A stretch of DNA of 17,582 bases from Bacteroidales bacterium (GTDB lineage: Bacteria; Bacteroidota; Bacteroidia; Bacteroidales; Muribaculaceae), in NCBI GenBank assembly GCA_004557565.1, contig SFGS01000051.1, positions 1 to 17,582 on the forward strand. The letters run 5' to 3'. The notes below the pieces were generated by a model. It was not told where the DNA came from. It searched no databases and worked only from the letters and a program-made list of their open reading frames with translations. Of the stretch, positions 13,689 through 17,582 are shown one piece after another. Within the stretch, counting starts at the first letter, position 1. Every line of letters starts with the position of its first letter. The position numbers and the translations under genes were made by a program.

Positions 13689-15029
13689 ATGGAAAATAAA
13701 GTTTTCAAGCGAAAAATCTTCGAAAAAATGCTCCAGTGGAAGACGGAGTCTGATGGCAAAACCGCACTATTGATAGAAGGAGCCAGACGTGTTGGCAAGT
13801 CAACGGTAGTGGAGGAGTTTGCACGCAGTCAATATAAATCCTATATAATTATAGATTTTAATAGGTCGTCAGCAGAAACTAAGGGTTTGTTTGAGGATTT
13901 GACCGACTTAGATATGCTGTTTCTTAATTTGCAGGCCACTTATCATGTGCAATTGTTTGAACGGCAGTCGGTGATTGTGTTTGATGAAGTGCAGAGTTTT
14001 CCTCTTGCCCGTCAGGCAATAAAGTATTTGGTGGCAGATGGCAGATACGACTATATTGAAACTGGGTCGCTAATTTCCATAAAGAAGAATACTGAGAACA
14101 TCACGATTCCAAGTGAGGAAGACCGCCTTCAAATGTATCCTATGGATTATGAGGAGTTTCGATGGGCTCTTGGCGATGAGGTGACCATTCCTTTGCTGAA
14201 AACGTTTTTGAACAAGCGTAAGCCCCTCGCTAACTCTTTGCGCACGGCTATGAGGGATTTGAGGTTATATATGCTTGTGGGAGGAATGCCTCAGGCTGTG
14301 TTAGCTTATTTGCAAACCAATAATTTACAGCAAGTGGACAAAGTGAAGCGTAAAATCATTCAGCTATATGACGATGATTTTCAGAAAATAGACACTTCTG
14401 GCAGAATTTCAAAGCTGTTCAAGTCGATACCTGGTCAATTGTATAGGAATGTGTCGAGATATGTTCCAATGTCGGTGATTGGCGAAACGGGTAAGGATAA
14501 GCTGACTGAACTGGTGAAAGTGATGGAAGACAGTAAAACTGTGAATATGGTGTATCGTGCAGACGACCCGTGTGTGGGAATGGGGCTGACGCAGGACTTG
14601 GACAGATATAAGTTATTTCTGGCTGATACGGGACTGTTTGTCACTTTAGCGTTTTGGGATAAGGATTACACCGAAAATGAGATATACAACAAGCTTCTCA
14701 ACGGCAAACTATCGGCTAATTTGGGGTATGTGTATGAAAATTTGGTGGCGCAAATGCTCGTGGCTGCTGGCAACAGGCTGTTTTACTACACTTGGAAAAA
14801 GGACGAGAAACATAATTATGAGATAGACTTCCTTATCTCTCGTGGTGCTAAGATTTGTCCGATTGAGGTGAAGTCGTCGGGAACCAAGTCGCATGTGTCA
14901 ATCGACCGCTTCAATGAAAAATTCAAGGAGCGCATTGCGTGTTCGTATATCATCACCACGAAAGACTACCATGAGGAGGAAGGCTCAAAAAATGTCTTTA
15001 TTCCTGTTTGCATGACCTCCCTGTTGTGA
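13689..15029 (+). CDS. AAA-type ATPase with DUF4143 C-terminal domain
   Basis: Codes for 446 aa. Walker A is GARRVGKST (31-39), Walker B VIVFDE (95-100), and a TGS sensor-like motif lies at 125-127 (YIETGSLISI), the AAA_14 layout. The YPMDYEEFRWAL segment (about 150-160) and the long C-terminal part fit DUF4143. Near the end EIDFLI...PIEVKSSG (D380, E393, K395) has the spacing of a PD-(D/E)XK nuclease-type core. Such ATPases are common, multi-copy and often patchily distributed in Bacteroidota; their cellular role is not established. No signal peptide or membrane segment, so it is cytoplasmic. It stands alone: its own promoter before it, a new promoter for the next gene after it, no obvious terminator. 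Confidence 0.9.
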   Translation: MENKVFKRKIFEKMLQWKTESDGKTALLIEGARRVGKSTVVEEFARSQYKSYIIIDFNRSSAETKGLFEDLTDLDMLFLNLQATYHVQLFERQSVIVFDEVQSFPLARQAIKYLVADGRYDYIETGSLISIKKNTENITIPSEEDRLQMYPMDYEEFRWALGDEVTIPLLKTFLNKRKPLANSLRTAMRDLRLYMLVGGMPQAVLAYLQTNNLQQVDKVKRKIIQLYDDDFQKIDTSGRISKLFKSIPGQLYRNVSRYVPMSVIGETGKDKLTELVKVMEDSKTVNMVYRADDPCVGMGLTQDLDRYKLFLADTGLFVTLAFWDKDYTENEIYNKLLNGKLSANLGYVYENLVAQMLVAAGNRLFYYTWKKDEKHNYEIDFLISRGAKICPIEVKSSGTKSHVSIDRFNEKFKERIACSYIITTKDYHEEEGSKNVFIPVCMTSLL

Positions 15030-15063
15030 AAAGCGGTTATTGACGCATAAGGGGACATGTGTG

Positions 15064-15096
15064 TTGTGTATATTTCGTGGAAAATCGTTATCTTTG
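15064..15096 (+). promoter_or_regulatory. Promoter of the aminopeptidase-carbonic anhydrase operon
   Basis: TTG at 15064-15066 and an exact TAnnTTTG box (TATCTTTG, 15089-15096), 22 nt apart. The leader to ATG 15128 is about 25 nt and A/T-rich. Confidence 0.75.
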
Positions 15097-15127
15097 TGAG
15101 TTACTAAAATTAAAAACTATATAACCG

Positions 15128-16906
15128 ATGAGTAAAGAAACGTTTCCTCATCTTGAGGCACTGCGTGATTTGATGCGCAGTAAGCATATTGATGCAGTGA
15201 TTATTCCTGGCACCGACCCTCACCAGAGTGAATATCCGAGTGAGCATTGGAAATTTCGTGACTATGTGAGCGGCTTCACAGGCAGCAACGGTACGGCTGT
15301 GGTTACGCTCGACGATGCCGGACTTTGGACCGATTCCCGCTATTTCCTGCAAGCGGCTGAACAACTTGAGGGCTCAGGCTTCACGCTCCGCAAGGAGAAT
15401 ATCCCAGGAGAACCCACCGTGCTCGAATGGCTCGGCGAGGTGCTTGACGAAGATGCCGTGGTGGGTGTGGACGGACGATTATTTTCGCTGATTGAGGCGA
15501 ACCGCATTGAAATGTTCTGCGCTCAGAATGGCTTTATGTTTGCCCCCGATTTCCGTGCCGCCGAGGCCATTTGGACCGACCGCCCTGCACGCCCGATGAA
15601 TCCAGCATTCGTACACGATGAGGCACTGGCTGGTGAAGATGTGGACAGCAAGATTTCGCGCGTGGTTGATGCTCTCGACGCTGCCGATGCCGACGGATTG
15701 CTCATCACCGCCCTCGACGAGATCGCTTGGCTGCTGAACTTGCGTGGCAGCGATGTGGACTACACTCCTGTGGTTATCGCGTTTGCGTATGTGAGCGCAG
15801 ATGAGCGAGTGCTGTTTATCGACTCTGAAAAGGTGACCTCTGAAGTGAAGGACCACCTGAAGAAATACGGCGTGAAAATCAAGGATTACGACGATATTGA
15901 GAAATTCCTCGGCAAAATCAGCAGCACAGCCACGGTGATGGTTGACCCTAACCGTGTGAGCGACGCTCTCGGTCAGGCGATGATTTGCAACAAAACCTAT
16001 ATGGCATCGCCAGTGATTGCGCTTAAAGGCGTGAAAAACGAGTGTCAGATAGCGGGCTTCCGTCAAGCCATGCTCTATGATGGCGCGGCCATGGTGCGCA
16101 TGATGATGTGGCTGGAGCAGAATGTGGCTAATGGCATCACGGAAATGGATGTTGACCACCGTCTTCAGCAGGAGCGTGCCGCTTACGCATCGAATCGTGG
16201 CGACAGTTTCCACATGATTGCCGGCTATAAGGACCATGGTGCCATCGTGCACTACGAGGCGACCGACGAATCGGCTTACACTCTCGCCCCAGAGGGATTG
16301 CTGCTCATCGACACAGGTGGACAATATTTGGAAGGCACCACCGACATCACTCGTACTATTAGCCTCGGCAACCCCACAGCGGCAGAGAAGCACGACTATA
16401 CACTCATTTTGAAAGGACACTTGGCTCTGGCTCGTGCGGTGTTCCCCAAAGGCACCATGGGTGTGCAACTCGACGTGCTGGCTCGTGGTCCGCTTTGGAA
16501 TGAGGGCATGACTTATCTGCACGGCACAGGACATGGCGTGGGCCACTTCTTGGGCTGTCACGAAGGTCCGCAGAGCATTCGTATGGAGGCGAACCCTACA
16601 CCGCTTGAATTGGGTATGGTCACCAGCAATGAGCCGGGCATCTACAAGACAGGCGAATACGGCATACGCACCGAAAACCTGCTCCTTTGCGTGCCAGCGT
16701 GCAGCAATGAAGAGTGGGGCGAATTCTACAAATTTGAATCGCTCACGCTTTTCCCCTACGACACCACTTTGATGGATATGGATATGCTCAGTCGCGAGGA
16801 AGTGAAGCAAATCAACGACTACCACGCTATGGTGTGCGAGCGCCTGCGTCCGCTGCTCAGTGCCGACGAGGCTCAATGGCTTGAACAAAAATGTAAATCA
16901 ATATAA
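15128..16906 (+). CDS. Xaa-Pro aminopeptidase (M24B family)
   Basis: Codes for 592 aa, the length of the three-domain eukaryote-like aminopeptidase P rather than the ~440-aa E. coli PepP. Creatinase-type N domains span about 8-135 (DAVIIPGTDPHQSEYP, FTGSNGTAVVT, WTDSRYF) and 155-310; the pita-bread catalytic domain spans about 315-530. Metal ligands are visible: D395 (LLIDTGG), D406 (GTTDITRT), H469 in HGTGHGVGHFLGCHEGP (465-481), E502 (NEPGIY) and E516 (RTENLL). A short C-terminal M24_C-type segment ends the protein. It removes N-terminal residues ahead of proline from peptides. There is no signal peptide, so a cytoplasmic place in peptide catabolism is expected. All catalytic residues appear intact. 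The gamma carbonic anhydrase gene starts 5 bp after its stop. Confidence 0.96.
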   Translation: MSKETFPHLEALRDLMRSKHIDAVIIPGTDPHQSEYPSEHWKFRDYVSGFTGSNGTAVVTLDDAGLWTDSRYFLQAAEQLEGSGFTLRKENIPGEPTVLEWLGEVLDEDAVVGVDGRLFSLIEANRIEMFCAQNGFMFAPDFRAAEAIWTDRPARPMNPAFVHDEALAGEDVDSKISRVVDALDAADADGLLITALDEIAWLLNLRGSDVDYTPVVIAFAYVSADERVLFIDSEKVTSEVKDHLKKYGVKIKDYDDIEKFLGKISSTATVMVDPNRVSDALGQAMICNKTYMASPVIALKGVKNECQIAGFRQAMLYDGAAMVRMMMWLEQNVANGITEMDVDHRLQQERAAYASNRGDSFHMIAGYKDHGAIVHYEATDESAYTLAPEGLLLIDTGGQYLEGTTDITRTISLGNPTAAEKHDYTLILKGHLALARAVFPKGTMGVQLDVLARGPLWNEGMTYLHGTGHGVGHFLGCHEGPQSIRMEANPTPLELGMVTSNEPGIYKTGEYGIRTENLLLCVPACSNEEWGEFYKFESLTLFPYDTTLMDMDMLSREEVKQINDYHAMVCERLRPLLSADEAQWLEQKCKSI

Positions 16907-16911
16907 AAGTT

Positions 16912-17427
16912 ATGGCAATTATCAGAAAAGTTAGGGGCTTCGACCCCAAAATGGGTAAGGGTTGCTTCCTTGCCGACAATGCAGTGCTCGTGGGCGATGT
17001 GACCATGGGCGACGATTGCAGCATCTGGTTTGGTGCTGTGCTCCGTGGTGATGTCAACACCATTAAGATTGGCAATCGTGTGAACATTCAAGACAATGCG
17101 GTGATTCACACGCTGTATGAGAAATCAGTGACCACTATCGGCAACGATGTGTCGATTGGCCACAATGTGGTGGTGCATGGTGCCACTATCCACGATATGG
17201 CGCTGATTGGCATGGGCAGCATCATTCTCGACCACGCAGAAGTGGGCGAAGGCGCAATCGTGGCAGCTGGTAGCGTGGTGCTCGGCGGCACCAAGATTGG
17301 CCCTCACGAACTGTGGGCAGGCAGTCCAGCGAAATTCAAAAAGATGGTTGACCCTGCGCAAGCAAAGGAAATCAACGTGAAAATCGCCAAAAACTACCTG
17401 ATGTATTCTACATGGTATGAGGAATAA
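16912..17427 (+). CDS. Gamma-class carbonic anhydrase family protein (left-handed beta-helix)
   Basis: Codes for 171 aa, the usual size for bacterial YrdA/PaaY/CaiE-type gamma carbonic anhydrase homologues. Hexapeptide repeats of the left-handed beta-helix run from about 18 to 140 (FLADNAVLVGDVTMGDDC, IGNRVNIQDNAVIH, IGNDVSIGHNVVVHGA). The three metal-ligand histidines expected for the family are present: H66, H84 and H89, with R45, D47, Q60 and D61 in the conserved RGD and QDN positions. An alpha-helical C-terminus follows (about 145-171). The Glu-rich acidic loop of Methanosarcina Cam is absent, as in most bacterial homologues, so CO2 hydration activity is likely but not certain. It is second in an operon with the aminopeptidase (5-bp gap). 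Confidence 0.93.
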   Translation: MAIIRKVRGFDPKMGKGCFLADNAVLVGDVTMGDDCSIWFGAVLRGDVNTIKIGNRVNIQDNAVIHTLYEKSVTTIGNDVSIGHNVVVHGATIHDMALIGMGSIILDHAEVGEGAIVAAGSVVLGGTKIGPHELWAGSPAKFKKMVDPAQAKEINVKIAKNYLMYSTWYEE

Positions 17428-17582
17428 GTCGCACGGCGCAAGAGTATAAAATGATATACAAGTTGTCCCTGTGATTATTTAGGAATGATTGAAAAAATCC
17501 CGTAGGGATTAGATGTGCGTAGGCAGGTATGCAGCGAAGGTTATGCGAAATGAGCGAAGCGAAATGGAGCATAACCGAAGCG
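17428..17582. repeat. Intergenic palindromic repeat region, cut by the window end
   Basis: No gene seen. It holds a perfect short palindrome AATCCC-GTA-GGGATT (17496-17510) and an inverted pair GGTTATGC (17539-17546) with GCATAACC (17569-17576), whose 22-nt loop and flanks are full of GCGAA repeats. The first hairpin could also serve as a weak terminator, although no T-run follows. From memory, CCCGTAGGG palindromes followed by GTGCGTAG are common between genes in Bacteroidota. Confidence 0.6.

Noticed and set aside
15479..16888. 469-codon open frame antisense to the aminopeptidase gene
   Set aside because: It lies entirely opposite a gene with intact catalytic motifs. Its translation is His/Val-rich with no domain signal, typical of a codon-bias shadow.

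Overview
The window looks like chromosomal DNA of a gut-type Bacteroidales (Bacteroidota), perhaps Muribaculaceae or Prevotellaceae; I cannot settle the family. The main signs are repeated promoters of the Bacteroidota type (TAnnTTTG at -7 with a TTG/TTTG near -33), absence of clear Shine-Dalgarno sites, a Bacteroidales-type short ribosomal protein S21, and secreted proteins with C-terminal domains resembling type IX secretion sorting domains.

Left part, minus strand (about 178-2814): a complete cobalamin (B12) riboswitch with its own promoter leads a two-gene operon. The first gene encodes a 274-aa secreted Trp/Tyr-rich protein of unrecognised family. The second encodes a 418-aa secreted YncE/DUF5074-like beta-propeller, the class to which the surface B12-binding protein BtuG belongs. 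Both proteins end in a near-identical sorting-type domain. I infer that this is a surface B12-capture module, with the 274-aa protein as the least understood part. It ends in a hairpin terminator followed by a C-rich tract.

Centre left (2860-3597): rpsU (bS21) on the minus strand, with a long leader of about 340 nt that may carry a structured or separate RNA, and a hairpin terminator followed by a strongly C-rich, G-poor transcript tail. A divergent promoter drives a predicted outer-membrane beta-barrel protein (3597-4550, plus strand), possibly from a leaderless mRNA.

Centre (4748-13498): a two-gene plus-strand unit. It holds a secreted M6-family zinc metalloprotease ending in a dockerin-like tandem of calcium-binding loops, then a 2111-aa secreted protein built from three GLUG-repeat modules and a C-terminal sorting-type domain. 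A strong intrinsic terminator closes the unit. The two products are plausibly surface partners, but nothing in the sequence proves it.

Right part (13538-17582): a 33-bp intergenic tandem repeat, an AAA-type ATPase with DUF4143 architecture and a nuclease-like C-terminus, then an operon of Xaa-Pro aminopeptidase and gamma-class carbonic anhydrase. The window ends inside an intergenic palindromic repeat element. No tRNA, rRNA, CRISPR array or transposase gene was seen.
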